The notes under the pieces are model-generated. The model was not told the origin of the DNA. It worked only from the letters and a program-made list of their open reading frames with translations, and ran no database searches. 64,000 bases of DNA from Tetracentron sinense. Its lineage: Eukaryota; Streptophyta; Magnoliopsida; Trochodendrales; Trochodendraceae. Shown one piece after another: positions 47,101-57,142 of the stretch. A program made the translations under genes and the position numbers. Where the stretch lies: assembly GCA_015143295.1 (NCBI GenBank), contig CM026573.1, forward strand, positions 3,383,950-3,447,949, read 5' to 3'. The stretch's first letter is position 1, and each line of letters starts with the position of its first letter.

Positions 47101-48297
47101 TAATATGCTTAAGAAGTTATGATGATGTTGCTCGAGTTCTCATGTTTTAGCGATGCAGAAAAACAAAAGTTGGAGAGGGTAAGCTTTAAGAGCAGAACCT
47201 GGGCAATTGAAGCAGAACCAAGAGGATACACATCAAATCTTTCAAATATTTCACCAACACTTCGACCGAACTCCTTCTCCAGGACAAGCTGGATGACATC
47301 AGATGAGGTCGCAGGGGCTCTATCACACAACGTAACGAGCCTTCTTACCCATGCAGCTGGGGCCAAATCAGGCTTCCCCAGAATTTGAGCAGCCTGATTC
47401 AAATCTCATAATGTAAATTATCAATAGCTGCCTTAAATCATACTCTGAAAATCAGGGGGAAAAAGAAACCTTAAATACTTTTTTTTGCCCAAGCTTCAAA
47501 TCAGAGGACACAGACAACCAAAATTGCTTCACAGACTTCCAATAGAAAATAGCATTAAAATATTTGTTCTAGATTATCAAAAAAAAAAAAACTCGCAAAA
47601 TGGGTATTTGCACACTAATTCACATGTCTACCAAAAGAAAAAAAATATGCTGAAAGCAAAAAAATGCTCCGAAGTCAATCTTTTTACTTTAGACAGAGAG
47701 AAACAAAAATGAAATCACAATCTTGAAAACGATCCAATCATCTTAAGATCCATTTACTCATCAAATTCAAAAGCTAGAAATCCGAAAACCAGAAACCCAC
47801 TTTGGAAACAGCCCCAACAAAGAAAGTAAAGCATAAACCCCAGAACCCATTTGCAATAACCCAATCTCACAAAAAAAAAAAAAAAAACGCATTTTTTCTA
47901 TCAGCAATTCAACAAATCGAGTCAGAGAAGAAATCAAATACCCAGTTGAGAGAAACGGAAATTGATTCAATACCTTGAGAAAAAACCCACCAAGTTCAGA
48001 GCACATCGAGTATAATTTATCAGCCGCAAGTTCATGTTGCCTTTCCCACATTGCCTCCTGCTTCTTATCATCTTTCACGAAATTCACTCGAAATTGACAG
48101 ACCTGACAAAATAGCCCCAGATAAAAACAAGGTAAAGCCACTGAAATCCACAGAAGAAACTATATATATAAAGAGAGAGGGACCTTGTAACCGGTGTAGA
48201 TATCTGCAGCTCGTACCCAGAACTGGAAAGACCGTTGCCAAGGTCTGAACTGTGTTGAGAACTTTTCTTGAAGATCTTCTAGTTGGAGAGAATGCAT
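30624..48297 (-). CDS. ABC1K/aarF-type atypical kinase, 11 exons
   Basis: Exons: 48184-48297, 47974-48102, 47199-47393, 46214-46261, 46004-46132, 43992-44116, 42193-42303, 41334-41442, 40483-40601, 39754-39907, 30624-30860. Joined they give 489 residues in one frame. The protein is a UbiB/ABC1-family atypical kinase or ATPase; plant members act in plastids or mitochondria on prenylquinone metabolism. Visible motifs: a nucleotide-loop GSASIAQVH, the invariant Lys in DVAVKVQHPG, catalytic HADPHPGNI and the metal-binding LLDYGQ. The family KxGQ motif reads KAAQ here. It resembles the Arabidopsis ABC1 member ATH9 (from memory). No transit peptide is obvious at the N-terminus. All introns start GT except intron 8 (GC). 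The last exon's final 25 residues are less conserved-looking, so another 3' exon is possible. Confidence 0.9.
31196..31666. mobile_element. hAT-like non-autonomous element 2
   Basis: 471 bp with inverted ends TAGGGCTGTAAATGG and its imperfect complement ending TTTTAGAGCTCTA, flanked by perfect 8-bp repeats GTTATTGA at 31188-31195 and 31667-31674. The inside contains many ATCCGAAT/ATTCGGAT inverted blocks and a very A/T-rich core. It lies in ABC1K intron 10. Confidence 0.8.
31803..32255. repeat. Tandem array of GTGGTTAA-family arms
   Basis: Three tandem units of about 150 bp, each with CCAAGGTTAGATG, GTGAATCTTAACCA and a (G)GGACACRTGGC-type part. They match arms of the elements at 15610 and 16704. 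The last unit carries a perfect CACGTG at 32245-32250. It lies inside ABC1K intron 10. Confidence 0.75.
33143..33427 (+). repeat. CGCTCGAGCG palindrome cluster in solo LTR B
   Basis: About ten CGCTCGAGCGAG or CGCTAGAGCGAG motifs in 285 bp, often arranged as alternating pairs in inverted orientation. It lies about 65 bp before the TATA box. Confidence 0.85.
33491..33500 (+). promoter_or_regulatory. Putative LTR promoter TATA box (LTR B)
   Basis: TATAAATAGG, a strong plant TATA consensus, in the expected U3 position of this LTR. Confidence 0.6.
34011..34358 (-). mobile_element. LINE 3' end A, 5' truncated
   Basis: On the minus strand this encodes the last part of a plant LINE ORF2 (a WKEWNRRVF-type motif near 34320) and ends in poly-A (T run at 34012-34019). 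GATCGGGTT occurs on both sides (33994-34002 and 34358-34366) and may be its target duplication, though it is not directly adjacent to the tail. It is nested within solo LTR B. Confidence 0.75.
34376..35701 (-). pseudogene. LINE 3' half B (RT end), 5' truncated
   Basis: The minus strand encodes pieces of a LINE reverse transcriptase C-terminus (Gly-Leu-Arg-Val-Asn near 35630; a SKGGKLTLIQS-type motif near 35410) and the downstream zinc-binding region, split among several short frames by stops and frameshifts. It ends in poly-A at 34376-34383. It is flanked by ATCGGGTTTTAAACCAT (34359-34375) and ATCGGGTTCTAAATCAT (35702-35718), a 17-bp duplication with two mismatches, so insertion by target-primed reverse transcription is well supported. 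It is incapable of moving on its own. Confidence 0.85.
37435..38296. mobile_element. hAT-like non-autonomous element 3
   Basis: 862 bp with inverted ends CAGTGTTTTAAAA and TTTTAAAACATTG, flanked by perfect 8-bp repeats GTACATAG at 37427-37434 and 38297-38304. Inner parts near both ends are rich in GAGGCTCGCCTCGAGGC-like and GCCTCGCCTCACGC inverted blocks. The middle is A/T-rich and contains an AT microsatellite at 38087-38114. The 8-bp duplication and CARTG-type ends are typical of hAT elements. No transposase remains. Confidence 0.85.
38087..38114. repeat. (AT)n microsatellite
   Basis: About 14 AT dinucleotides inside hAT-like element 3. Confidence 0.9.
40602..41333 (-). other. GC-AG intron 8 of ABC1K gene
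   Basis: The donor side reads GAG|GCAAGT and the acceptor CCATTTCCAG|GTTGCC. Joining here keeps the frame between the HADPHPGNI exon and the LLDYGQ exon, and no GT donor fits that junction. GC donors with a strong AG|GCAAGT context are a known minor class. Confidence 0.85.
40759..40821. repeat. 32-bp direct tandem duplication
   Basis: Two adjacent copies of TTTTACAACACCTGGTTAYT plus CTTGAACAGAC with one difference, within ABC1K intron 8. Confidence 0.85.
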
Positions 48298-48446
48298 TTT
48301 CCTTTGGGGGCTTCAGGTTGAGTTTCTTTTAGTAGTTTGGAATTTCCATATATGTGTGGGCTTTACGAAGTTTAGTACTATTGTGGTTGAGAAACCAAAG
48401 CTTAATTGGGTATTTGAGGGTTTGAATATAAAAAGAGAAGGCAAGC

Positions 48447-48466
48447 ACTACTACTACTACTACTAA

Positions 48467-48510
<44 letters not shown>

Positions 48511-48546
48511 TTATTATTATTATTATTACTACTACTACTACTACTA
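48447..48546. repeat. (CTA)n/(TTA)n trinucleotide repeat
   Basis: About 100 bp of CTA repeats interrupted by AAT and a TTA block, starting 150 bp upstream of the ABC1K start codon. It is in or just beyond the promoter. The poly-Ser and poly-Val frames it creates are not genes. Confidence 0.95.
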
Positions 48547-48755
48547 GCGGTTGGCATGTGTGATGCATGCGAGAGCGAGGGGAAGGAGTTAACCACAGTT
48601 AATAGGAGTTAAAAGGGACACGTGTTAACCCACGGGTGTGTTTGAACTCGCTAGTGGCACATGCGATGCACGTAAGAGCCGGGGGAAGGAGTCAACCACA
48701 GTTAATAGGAGTTAAAAGGGTCACGTGTTAACTCACGGGTGCGATTGAACTCTTG
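48546..48755. repeat. Tandem pair of GTGGTTAA-family arms with G-boxes
   Basis: Two tandem units of about 103 bp, each with GGAGTTAACCACAGTTAATA (one base differs in the second), AGGAGTTAAAAGGG, CACGTGTTAAC and a CACGGGTG end. They match the right arm of the element at 15610. G-box cores CACGTG lie at 48619-48624 and 48722-48727, about 320 and 425 bp upstream of the ABC1K ATG. Confidence 0.8.
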
Positions 48756-49518
48756 ATTGGCTGTGATTCAAAATAATTAGATGATCAAGGGTAGTTTCAA
48801 AATTAAATCAAAGGTAAGGGGTAGTTTAGGAATTAGAGCAATCATTAAGTAAAAGTTTTATTTTTATATAAGGGTAGTATGAGAATTTCGGAAAACTCAT
48901 CTTGCCTCTCGCATTATAATAGTAAAGAAGATTATTATTATTATTTTTTTTTTTTTTGGCTTTTGTGATTTGAGATTGATTTTTGTTCTGCTCTTTGTTT
49001 GTTGAATTTTTCCTTTTGCCCTTTATGGCCATTTGTGGATAAGGAAGTATTTTCCAATAAACCACACTTGTGGTGTTGCATTGTGGGTCAAACCCTGTTA
49101 GGCCATATATCAATTTGTTTGAATAATTGAGAATCACCAAGTGGACCCCATGTTCTACGACTGTCCGATTGAGACCACACGACACCAAAGTGGTAAAGAA
49201 CATCATAGAGTGGAACATAACTGCAGCGAATTTGTACAATTGAAAGACAGTTAAAAATTGGGCTTGTCTTCTACTGGTACTTGGTAGCACTAGTCAACAT
49301 AGATTGATGAGGAAACAAGATTGGGTCTTAGAATTTAGAAATTAGGATGACCCAAGATTACGAGGCCTCATCTTGAGGCGAACAGTCCAATGAGAATTAG
49401 CTCAGGAACTGCATAATCAATCAAATCAGATGCAAGTGTTGGAACTGATCAATGACACAATAAACCCTAATTTTGTCCGATTTGTAAGTAGACATTTATG
49501 TAAATTTAAAGACTTCAA
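48756..49518. other. Intergenic, nothing recognised
   Basis: AT-rich, with an ATT microsatellite and T run near 48930-48957. The longest open frame crosses this low-complexity tract and is not supported as a gene. Confidence 0.4.
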
Positions 49519-49613
49519 TGGAGGAGGTTTAGGGATCTAATCCCACCCCGGGGACTAGCTGACTCTACTAATATAGGTAAATGATATCTCTCATAAAAAG
49601 AAAAAAAAAAAAA
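49519..49613 (+). mobile_element. SINE, internally deleted relative of 5601-5772
   Basis: Shares the GGAGGTTTAGGGATCTAATCCCACC box-B-like region (here with changes) and the GACTCTACTAATATAGGTAA 3' part with the full SINE, then an A-rich tail. About 45 bp between them are missing. No clear target duplication was found. Confidence 0.7.
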
Positions 49614-51302
49614 GCTAGTTCAGATTTCTAAAGCACTTAGAGGCCTATAATAAGTAATTTTTTGTTGCTTATAAAAATAATGAAAAATGTTAGCCCTAGA
49701 ATCAGACTTCTAAGCTCTCATTGTGAAATGCTATAAACCAAAAAATTTTCTTTCAAAATTTTTGTTTCTTAACCTGTTGAATGGATAGCAATGTCAGGTA
49801 CTACATCTACAATGAGAATTTGAAAAAATTTAAAATCTGTATCTCGGGCTATCACTCTTAGAATATAATAAGCAACAAAAAGTCTACAAGGTGAAGATTA
49901 GAGCTTTGCTAACACATGGAAGGTAAGAAACCCGCAATGGAAAGTTAGATAATCGCCCTCAGTTGGTCCAGTAGAGAGATGGCAAGGGGGGAATGGATGG
50001 GTAACTGCTGTAAACTTAAGATACCATATAATCATTGCAATCCCATGCATATAAAAGTCAATTCAAAACCATTCAGCTTAGAGGTACTTAAGCCTAAAAT
50101 CTACAAAATTGGATGAAAGAAGACCCTGTAATTCCCATTTCATTGACAAATATAATAATAATTATGACAATTTCCAGCCATTGAACCACAAAACCTGCCA
50201 CTGAGTAATAGTTCCAAGTTTTTGGTCTCTTTTGGGTCCTGGGGTACCAAAGTTTTTCATGGAGCTGCTAAAAAAATGTTCTTAACCCCGGAAATGCTAC
50301 AATGGGTTTCATCAACAAGCATGATCTGCTATTTGATTAAGCCAATCTAGATAGTCAGGCCCACCCTTAATTGAGGCAAGCGATAAACCTTCGCGCACAG
50401 TTTCTACCTTTGTTTTTAGTCATGAATGGGGGACTTAGGAGTCTTCTCTCAGCTGCCTAATTAATAGAGGCATCCAAATCCACTTCAGTTCATCAATGTG
50501 TGGTACCTACCATTACCCATATTCAAGGGTATTGTCTACACTAAATTATGTCCACTTCTTAAGAGATGCTAAATTTTCAATGGGGCTTCCTCCTGGGGTC
50601 TCCACTAGGCAGCTTTCTTATTTAAAAAAATTGCAAAACCTGAGAAAGAAGAAACCCATTTTGTGGCTGGCATCTTTAACAATATAGAAAGAAGACAGTG
50701 CTTGCCCATCACAGACAGCTACTTAGATTTTGAAAGTTTGACAAAGTCCTCCTCCTTTACCAAGCTTAATGTAGCTGCCATGAGCGTCATTTTCTAACCA
50801 AACGGAGCCACTGAGAATTATATTATTTATATTTTCTCCTCTTAGAACTAAACCTCCATAATTGACCGTGACCCAAAAAAAATTGTAAAATCACTTATGA
50901 CCCTCAAATGTTTTCTGTATGGGTTTTGTGGGTAATTATCGCATACGACTGTTCAAAAAATAATTGAAGTGGTCCATGTAAATTCTCACTTTTATGAGCT
51001 ACAGACCACCAAGAGGTGGTTCATCAATTGAAATGATCCACAAACAACAGTTGCTTTTTAACAGGAAATAAAATGGTTGTGTTTGCTTTGAAATTAAGCT
51101 TGGTATATTTCAAATGCTATTAGTATGAAGTTACTGTGTGGTTGCATTTAGATAGGGGAAAGTATCCAAGAAGTACTGCAAAAGACTATCTCAGAAGCCT
51201 GCAAAGGTAATTAGGATCTCTTTTGCATATACTAAACATGAACAGGAAGTGTGTTTCACATTAAACACAACTCTTGGGAGATTTTTTTTTCCTTTTATGC
51301 TA
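49614..51302. other. Intergenic, nothing recognised
   Basis: About 1.7 kb without a supported gene or clear repeat. Confidence 0.4.
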
Positions 51303-51439
51303 TGTTTGGTTGTTGAGAAAATAGGTGAAAACATGGAAAATGAAAGAAAATTTTAGATTTCTAATATAATTTTTCTCTGTGTTTTGTCCAATTTTCTTTT
51401 CTTTTCTATGTTTTCACTTATTTTCTTGACAACCAAACA
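51303..51439. mobile_element. MITE with TGTTTGGTTG inverted ends
   Basis: Ends TGTTTGGTTGTTGAGAAAAT and its near complement give inverted repeats of about 33 bp around a short AT-rich loop. No matching target duplication is visible. Its ends resemble those of the possible MITE at 6256. Confidence 0.7.
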
Positions 51440-52402
51440 CAAGGTTAGGTCCGTTCTTTTGTTGAGACTTATAAAGTCTAGCACTTTGCAAGTTTTGTCA
51501 ATAATAAACTAGATGTATCGTGCATCTCATCTCTTGGGTTGTAATTCCCGTAAAACTTCAAATGTAGCAAAATGTATGATTTCAAATCTCATATTAAATG
51601 ATAAGACTTGAAATCTCACAATGGTAAGAGTTAATGTTGTTAAAAACCTTGGCAAAATGACTCAAATTTCTCAATAACTACCTTGACAAAGTGCAAAGTG
51701 TCAAGCTTTACAAGTCTCAACAAAAGAACGGACTCTTATTGGATTCTCTATGCAGCACGTGGGACTAGTCTGAGTCTTTAAGGCTTAGGATATCCACATT
51801 TATAAAAAAAAAAAGTATCAAGAATAAACCAACTTCACCATGAAAATCACCCATTTTTAACAATTTTTTTATTTAAAAATTATGTATTACAGAACCTGCT
51901 TGGTTTGACCTAATTTGACAACCAAGTTGTGCTTAATGCTCTACCATTCAACTCTTCGAAAATAGATTAGAAACAGTCATCAATGCAATATCCGTTTATT
52001 GCTTTCATGGTTTTATTTAAAGAAATTCGGTAAGTCGATAATTTGATGAACTTTGAGAGCATCAAGTGACAAATTGTATTCACTGCTCTCTACATGTTTG
52101 TGACAAATTCAATTGTTACAGTTTAGTGAGAATTTTATATATATATATATATATAAATCCCCTTTCCAGTCAAGTAAGAGTCACAGACAAATGAGATGTT
52201 AATAGGTTAACCAATATTTCACTCTACATGGTAATCACTCATATTCATTGAGAAGTGTTTCAATGGCTTCCTAGGAAAAAAACTATTACAAAATCCTCTG
52301 TTTTATTTTCCTGGTTATGATAGAAAAAAATGGAAAAGAGAATACAAATGGGATGTATCAGGGATGATGTTGATTCATGTAATTTGACTGCATTTGGATC
52401 AC
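51440..52402. other. Intergenic, nothing recognised
   Basis: AT-rich DNA with a short TA microsatellite at 52139-52155. Confidence 0.4.
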
Positions 52403-52452
52403 AAAAATTGATGCTTGTTCAATTGGTAAAGTCTGCTTGCCGAGTACCAACC
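52403..52452. repeat. Inverted repeat arm left of solo LTR C
   Basis: Forms an inverted pair with 54599-54650. Both arms contain AAAAATTGATG, CAATTGGTAA and GAGTACCAAC on their respective strands. The CAATTGGTAARGTC part resembles a tRNA box A. LTR C sits between the arms. Confidence 0.7.
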
Positions 52453-52488
52453 AAAGTAAAATTGCAAGGGGATTTTGATCTTAGGTCT

Positions 52489-54593
52489 TGTCGCGTCCCA
52501 AAATCCCACTTGGGTTAAAGTGAGACTTTGGTACGTGACTCACTTATCATATCATCATGTTAGAAGCATTTAAGGCATACTAAAATATGAACTTGAAAAT
52601 TCTTATTCAATTAACCATGATCTAATCTAATATCTCAAATTAAAACTAAAGCATAATAAATAATTCGAATCATCCATCATGATTCCCAACTATCAATCCA
52701 ACCTAACCATAAATTAAAAATTAAATCTATTATAATGTATTGTACTCCAATTTAAATACTGATAATTTAATTATCAGAAAATGGCCAACAATCCAGATTC
52801 TATTCACCCTCGAAATAATCACCTACTAGGTCTTCTTCTCCCTCTTCATATTTTTCCTCTTCCCAAGGTCCTGGTGCATAAATATCAAACATAGAACATG
52901 CTGACAACAAAGTCATCAGCTGAGTAACAAATTACTCCGCGTATATAAACTCCTAACTAACAATATAATAATATTAATATAAAGCATAAATCATGATTTA
53001 ATAATACATGTGAGCATATAAACAAATCAGAGTGTGGAAGCATAATTTCTAATCAATCTTTATACGTGTTCACTTGTACTTATCTTTCTTGTCTTTATTG
53101 TTCGTGAGTGTATTCAACAACATGTACTGTGCAATAACTTAAGATAACTCTATCACATATATTGGATAGAGACTAACATATACCCTACTTACCGAGGTAT
53201 CACATGATTTACACATTATTCAGTGCATACGACTTATCTACACATTATCCTGTGTATACGGCTTGTCTACATATTGTCCGGTGTATACGGCTTGTCTGCA
53301 CATTATCTAGTGTATACAGCTTGTCTTGCCTTGATCTTATGCTTATTGGTACTTGGGCAGTACAAAACTCAATTATACAATCATGCTTGTGTGTTTGTAT
53401 ACTTGTATAATACTTGTGATCTTGCTTCTTATTATGCTCGTACATATTTATTTTCATGAATGAGTGTGAGTGAAACAATAATAGTCATTCATTAAATCGC
53501 ACCCTAAATTATTGGTCAAGGGCTCTCGAAGACTCATCATAACAACTAACGCTGCCATAATAATACCCCTAAGTCACACAACAATAATTCATGGTTTGAT
53601 TTAACCAACATCCATCATCATGCAATTTATCAATCATACATCAATTTAAGCATATACAATTTCTTATTATTGATCAATCTAAAAAATATACTCTATAAGG
53701 TTTTCAATAATAAAATAATGAAATAATTCTATTAATCATGTATCAATTTTTGGTATATAATTTTGATAAAATCAATTTCATAAAATCCTAATTTTATAAC
53801 ATATCACAAATTCTAATCAAACTCATACTTATTCCATCAAATCCAACAATCATCCCTTCCTCCATCATCCACCATCCATAAACCACACAATTTTCCATTT
53901 TTCCTTGTTGATTTACATACTAACATCATAAGAAAACATCTCTTAAAATCATAAACAACTTTCACAAGGGATTCATAAATTAACATGTTTGATTTTATTT
54001 CTTTCTTTAAATCCAACTATTTCTCATTGTTTATATTAAAAATCATCATATTGGTAGGAAAGAATCTATATGTACCTCTCTTGATTGCTTCCCCACAATC
54101 AAGCGCTTGCGAATGGGTTAGATCTAAGCCTTCACGTTATTCTCCTTGCAAAACCTTTGATTTTCTCACTTAGATCTCTCAAAATAACTTCTCTCTCTTT
54201 TAGGTTTAGAAAGCCTTAGAAACCTTCAACCCACGAACATAAGGATTATTTATAGTGTTTGGGGCCCTAAGGACTCAAAAAGTCAAAAAAATTGTGCAAA
54301 CTCGCAAAGATCACCGCGTCGGGCGATCGATCGCCGCCGGTGGGCGATCGATTGGCCAGTGCGCCGATCAACTCCCTTTTTTTTTTTAAAGTCGTTTACT
54401 ACTTTTTGAATAGCTTTCTTTTTTATGTAATTTATTTCATATAACAAGTTAGAATTAACGAAATAAATGCGTTTTCTTATTCAAGACGTTAAACATAAAT
54501 TTTTCATATGATTCATGCATTTAAATGAAACACATTTATCTAGAATTTAACACAATTACACGAATAACAAGAAAATAATTCCGGGTCTCTACA
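52489..54593 (-). mobile_element. Solo LTR C
   Basis: A 2.1-kb copy on the minus strand from TGTAGAGACCCGGAAT (right end, 54593) to GGGATTTTGGGACGCGACA (left end, 52489). It is flanked by perfect 5-bp repeats GGTCT at 52484-52488 and 54594-54598. There is no coding domain. The CG-rich cluster at 54312-54368 uses CGATCGATCG rather than CTCGAG, and is followed on the minus strand by CACTATAAATAATCC (54245-54259). It is the shortest and probably least modified of the three copies. Confidence 0.85.
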
Positions 54594-54598
54594 GGTCT

Positions 54599-54650
54599 GT
54601 TGGTACTCCACAAGAAGACCTTACCAATTGAGCAAACATCAATTTTTATA
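54599..54650. repeat. Inverted repeat arm right of solo LTR C
   Basis: Complement of 52403-52452 with several mismatches. Together the arms suggest that LTR C inserted into a foldback element or between two oppositely oriented SINE-like copies. Confidence 0.65.
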
Positions 54651-56160
54651 GTCCAACCGCAGTCAAAACTACATCAATTAATCCAATCTATTGGTCTCCG
54701 ATCTGGATCATTTACAATGTAACACTCCATTTTCATTTTGTTCTTGTGATTATTTTACTTGGAGATATATATATATATTCTGTCCGGAAGACGCGACGAG
54801 AAGTAGAGTGGCTTCCACCCCTAGCCTTAAAATCCCTCTCCTTGCCCGTAGCCGGACAAGATATGTTCTAACCACCTTCACCGAGCATTCCATTCTGACT
54901 TCCAATCCAATATGAAACTCCCCTCATCACTCCTCCATTGTAGCCCTGATCGTCAGTCAATCTTAAATTATTCTTTCTTAGTAATAATTCAGTAGAATAA
55001 TACTAATAAGGGTATTGTTCCTCTGAGGACTGAGCTGGTTTCGTTGCCTTTTTATTCAGATTAATTCTAAACTAATAAAATGGGTAATTGAATTTTGCTT
55101 GATTAACTAAAACAATTAATTAAACTAATTAATGGAGATTTCTAAATTAAACTATCAACTAATGGTTTTAAATCATAGGAAGAGAAAATCAAGGGTTTTC
55201 AAATCCATCACTAACCTAATAATCAGCCCCTATTTTGAATTTATTCTAATTTCTTAATTTGCAAACATTCTAGTTAGAGTGACAGCACGTCCCCTCTCAA
55301 CTAATCTAGAAAAGTTCAAGGGATCAAGCCCTAGGCATATCGTATCTTCGGTTGACACGAATGATACACACTAATCTACGGTTGTGTAATTACTCGTCTT
55401 CCCTTAGCATAAAATATCTTAGGACTTGGTCTCTCGATATGTTAAAACCATTGCATAAAACCTATGTTTAAATTCTAACGAAAATTAACACAAGTAATTT
55501 TAATTCCAATTTCATAAAACCTAAGACAAGGTTGAGAATTCCATTAAAATCAAATATAAATAAAATAAATCCGGTTGTTTGAAAACAACTCTCTCATTAT
55601 GCAATCAATGTCTTATAACTAAGAAATAAAAAATAAAACAAAATAAAACGACACAGTTACTTGGCTAGGGTTTCATCGAAACCCTAGAATGGAAATTAGT
55701 TCATCACGAGGGAGGAATGCAACATCTTCATAGACAAAGCTGCAGCACTTCTCTTCATGGCTTCCTTGATCTCCAGAGTTTTTCTTCTTCAGATCTAAAA
55801 TCTCTATAAAATTCTCTCTCTAATAATGATAATAATGAAATCTCTATAAGGAATCTCTCATTTTTTAGAGAAAGAGAGAAAGATAGAGTCCTTATACAAT
55901 AAGGATTTCTAATTGAGGTATAACTCCTCTTTTCTCTTTTCCCTACGAATTTGGGCCTTAAAGAATAATCAAATTGGGCCCAACTGAAGATTTCTCTCAG
56001 CTTTAAATTATCCAATTTAAGTTCTCTTTCTCGCATGAACCTGAAATAAAGATAAACACCCAAGTAGCATAAAATAATACAAATAATTACTCTGAAGGAT
56101 TGACAAGTTATGTATGAGGTACTTTTATGTATAACATTTAGCACCGATCAAGCCCCCTTA
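54651..56160 (-). mobile_element. Possible non-coding LTR-element fragment
   Basis: About 1.2 kb (roughly 54950-56160) reads on the minus strand like retroelement leader or LTR DNA: a pyrimidine-rich block, GGGTTTCGATGAAACCCTAG, and a CAGTCCTCAGAGGAACAATA phrase recalling leaders of some plant Ty3-gypsy elements. No LTR pair, coding domain or duplication is seen, so the assignment is an inference from style. Confidence 0.3.
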
Positions 56161-56613
56161 CAACATAGGGCCTGTTGTTCATCATATACAAACAGTTTAG
56201 TGATCCCGAAGAACATTTCTGAAAGAAATTACCCAACTTCTAGAGATCATTATCACACACAACTATGTCTTACTCCTTGAACCCGGAGAACGCACGGATT
56301 GAATGGAAGCAATCCTTTGTTTGGATTGATTGGAGGGGTTATAGTGGAATGCAAAAATGGATTTAATGGACTGGGGAGGAGATTATACTCCAATTTCGGT
56401 CATAGCCTCTAATGGTCAGATTCATTGGGCGCAATAAATTGATACTGACTGGAATCTCCCCATTCCATTCCAATCCAATCCATTCCTTCCTCCCCAGCAT
56501 AAGCATTGATTGTCGTGGCGCCTCATATCCCGGTCGGGTGGAATCATGTGGTAGGGATGGACAACTGCCCATAGTAGCCTTGGAGATATATTTGAAAATG
56601 GGATTATACATAC
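56161..56613. other. Intergenic; inverted GGATTGGA-type blocks
   Basis: GGATTGATTGGAGGGG near 56318 and CCATTCCAATCCAATCC near 56462 suggest an old MITE, but its ends are unclear. Frames on both strands here are shadows of this repeat. Confidence 0.35.
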
Positions 56614-56616
56614 TAA

Positions 56617-56915
56617 GGTGGCGTTTGACAACACTAGTCTAAAAAAGAAGTGCTTATTTAAAAATTATGATTAGTTGGACTTTAGATTGTTAAGTTGCAA
56701 GGTTTATTGTATGTCTATATTTTAGAGATTTTAGATTGTTAAGTGCTTATTAGAAAAGTAGCTATGGAGCTACTTTTTTAAAGTAGAGATTTTTACTCCT
56801 AAAATCTCTAAAATGTAAAGATGTAATTAACCTTCAACTTAACAATCTAAACTCCAATTAAGCATATTTTTCAAATAAGCACTTCTTTTTAGACAAGTGT
56901 TACCAAACGCCACCT
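56617..56915. mobile_element. Tourist-like MITE with TAA duplication
   Basis: 299 bp with inverted ends of about 49 bp: GGTGGCGTTTGACAACAC on the left and GTGTTACCAAACGCCACC on the right, continuing through AAGAAGTGCTTATTT. It is flanked by TAA at 56614-56616 and 56916-56918. A 3-bp TAA duplication and GGNGGCGTTTGG-like ends fit PIF/Harbinger (Tourist) elements. Confidence 0.8.
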
Positions 56916-57142
56916 AAATGTTTTTCTCCATTTAGATCACTAGAAAGAGATTAACAGAGCTTAATACAAAAGACTAGTAGTTACCCCATTAGTTTTTCCT
57001 GTGGTAGTTTGAGAAAATAAAACATCTTTCTAAGGATATTATGTGAAGGATATTTTCATGACAGTTAATGGCTCTCAATTTTGGTCTGCCTGAGGAAAGA
57101 TAGCTTCTCGGCTGCTTGTTTGTTCCTCCAAGAGCCTCCATG

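Noticed and set aside
48329-48596. Poly-valine and poly-serine frames
   Set aside because: They are translations of the CTA/TTA microsatellite.
48826-49290. 154-residue frame on the minus strand
   Set aside because: Crosses poly-A/AAT microsatellite sequence, with Lys/Asn runs and no domain or codon signature of a gene.
55755-56144. 129-residue frame on the minus strand
   Set aside because: Arginine/serine-rich, low complexity, with no domain; it lies in a retroelement-like leader region.
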